A DNA stretch of 64,000 bases from Puniceicoccaceae bacterium (GTDB taxonomy: Bacteria > Verrucomicrobiota > Verrucomicrobiia > Opitutales > Coraliomargaritaceae). The translations under genes were made by a program, and so were the position numbers. The notes under the pieces were generated by a model. The model did not search any database. It saw only the letters and a program-made list of their open reading frames with translations, and had not been told where the DNA came from. The stretch covers positions 62,001-126,000 of the forward strand of contig JAGYJE010000004.1 in assembly GCA_018402305.1 (NCBI GenBank), read 5' to 3'. Positions 62,959 to 64,000 of the stretch are shown here, one piece after another (position 1 is the first letter of the stretch; each line of letters starts with the position of its first letter).

Positions 62959-63753
62959 CTAGACGGCGATGGGTGCTTTGATGGCGGGGTGGGGGTTGTA
63001 GTTGAGTAGCTCGAAGTCCTCGTAGCGAAAGTCGCCGATGTGTTTCACCTCGGGGTTGATTTTCATTTGCGGGAGGGGCCTTGGTTCACGGGCGAGTTGT
63101 TCCCGAGCTTGATCCACGTGGTTCGCATAGAGGTGGAGGTCGCCGAAGGTGTGGATGAATTCTTTGGCCCGCAACCCGCAAACCTGAGCGACCATCCTGG
63201 TCAGCAGGGCATAGGAGGCGATGTTAAAGGGGACCCCGAGAAAAATATCGGCACTGCGCTGGTAGAGCTGACAACTCAATTCCCCATTGGCCACGTAAAA
63301 CTGGAAGAGCGCATGGCAGGGGGGCAGGGCCATGTCTTTAACCTCGCCCGGGTTCCAGGCGCAGACGAGGTGTCGCCGACTGTCCGGGTTGTTCTTGAGG
63401 GAATCAATGACCTCGGCGAGTTGGTCGACCCGATCGCCGTTCGGGGCGGCCCAGTCACGCCATTGCGCGCCGTAGACCCGGCCGAGGTTGCCCTCTGCAT
63501 CGGCCCACTCATCCCAGATACGCACTTTATTCTCTTTCAGGTATTGAATGTTGGTATTGCCCTGAATGAACCAGAGCAGTTCGTGGATGATGGAGCGCAG
63601 GTGCAGTTTCTTGGTGGTGAGCAGGGGGAAGTCCGGCTGGAGGGAAAACCGGGCCTGCGCGCCGAAGATGGAGCGGGTTCCGGTGCCCGTGCGGTCGTCG
63701 CGGCAGGTGCCTTGATCGAGGACGGTTTGAAGGAGGTCTAGGTAGCTTTTCAT
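62959..63753 (-). CDS. thyA: thymidylate synthase
   Basis: This 264-aa ThyA makes dTMP from dUMP using methylene-tetrahydrofolate. Visible motifs are [57 protein letters not shown], the catalytic Cys in [43 protein letters not shown], and the C-terminal IKAPIAV end. It is the standard short form. folA follows downstream on the same strand, which recycles the dihydrofolate produced. Confidence 0.98.
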   Translation of the reverse strand: MKSYLDLLQTVLDQGTCRDDRTGTGTRSIFGAQARFSLQPDFPLLTTKKLHLRSIIHELLWFIQGNTNIQYLKENKVRIWDEWADAEGNLGRVYGAQWRDWAAPNGDRVDQLAEVIDSLKNNPDSRRHLVCAWNPGEVKDMALPPCHALFQFYVANGELSCQLYQRSADIFLGVPFNIASYALLTRMVAQVCGLRAKEFIHTFGDLHLYANHVDQAREQLAREPRPLPQMKINPEVKHIGDFRYEDFELLNYNPHPAIKAPIAV

Positions 63754-63844
63754 CGTGTTGAGTTAAAGACTTTCGTTTCGCCTCCCGCTGTCAATCCAGT
63801 CCGTCGGAGAAGCGGGTAGGAGTCTTCCGGGACTTCCGGGCGAT

Positions 63845-64000
63845 TTAGCTGCGGATGACGAGTTCGGTGATGTTTTCACAGTATTCAAGGGCCTGCACTT
63901 TTTTCAAAACGGCGCGCTTCATAAATTGCAGTTCCGAGCGCAGGGTTTGGTTGGTCACGGAAACCACGAGCGTCCGGTCGTCCTTAATGCGGATAGGGTT
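63845..64000 (-). CDS. DciA-like (DUF721) protein, C-terminal part only
   Basis: The last 51 codons of a minus-strand gene enter from the window edge: NPIRIKDDRTLVVSVTNQT, then LRSELQFMKRAVLKKVQALE and ITELVIRS-stop. The pattern 'L-V-V-(T/S)-N-(Q/P)-W/T-L-EL--(L/M)K--LL--(I/L)' is typical of DUF721/DciA C-termini. DciA loads the replicative helicase in bacteria lacking DnaC. The N-terminus lies beyond position 64000, so the call is tentative. Confidence 0.6.
   Translation of the reverse strand, partial: NPIRIKDDRTLVVSVTNQTLRSELQFMKRAVLKKVQALEYCENITELVIRS

Overview
The window is bacterial DNA that most resembles a marine member of the Verrucomicrobiota, Opitutae/Puniceicoccales type (Coraliomargarita or Lentimonas relatives). 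This is inferred from gene content: a PEP-CTERM protein, verrucomicrobial GspK-like giant pseudopilins, 'NLAEFAL'- and 'FYRV'-type C-terminal domains, SGNH esterases and sulfatases beside fucosidases, no SusC/SusD pair, and few Shine-Dalgarno sequences. No single marker fixes the taxon.

Layout. 1-2.8 kb: an RND efflux permease, cut by the window edge. 2.8-7.1 kb: a tRNA-Ser(GCT) whose 5' head and 3' tail are each duplicated nearby, an AbiE-type toxin-antitoxin pair with a decapitated toxin, and an AAA_14/DUF4143 ATPase with an operator-like palindrome. 7.5-16.9 kb: a graveyard holding an isomerase N-terminus, an IS1634-family element, the C-terminal third of a giant pseudopilin with its intact small partner, an IS256-family element, a truncated GxxExxY gene fused to the tail of a GH29 fucosidase, a frameshifted sulfatase, a frameshifted beta-propeller hydrolase, and a MazE/PIN pair with a broken toxin. 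Many of these are degraded versions of genes that are intact further right, partly in the same order.

16.9-59.3 kb: a large polysaccharide-utilisation region. The minus strand carries a sialate-O-acetylesterase-like enzyme, two GH2 enzymes, a PEP-CTERM protein and a LacI regulator. The plus strand carries an SGNH esterase, a modular surface protein, the giant pseudopilin and partner, a giant beta-helix protein, a second SGNH esterase, a secreted FAD enzyme, a GH29 fucosidase and a sulfatase. A second beta-helix protein and a PhoD-like phosphatase follow on the minus strand. A GH95 fucosidase, a sodium:solute symporter and a GH141-like protein follow on the plus strand. Last come an AraC remnant, a RhaT remnant and a fucose-isomerase-like gene whose 3' end was replaced by a truncated RAYT element. 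Together these suggest breakdown of a sulfated, acetylated, fucose-rich (perhaps galactofucan/fucoidan) algal polysaccharide, with sugar uptake through the symporter.

59.9-64 kb: a HipBA system, a 127-bp tandem repeat, folA, thyA and the end of a DciA-like gene, which returns the window to core genome.

The most unusual content is the two-gene giant-pseudopilin cassette present twice, the shuffling and recent homogenisation of surface-protein modules, a repeated TTGCAAG-type motif in PUL promoters, a structured leader in front of the main plus-strand cluster, and the mirrored relic PUL.
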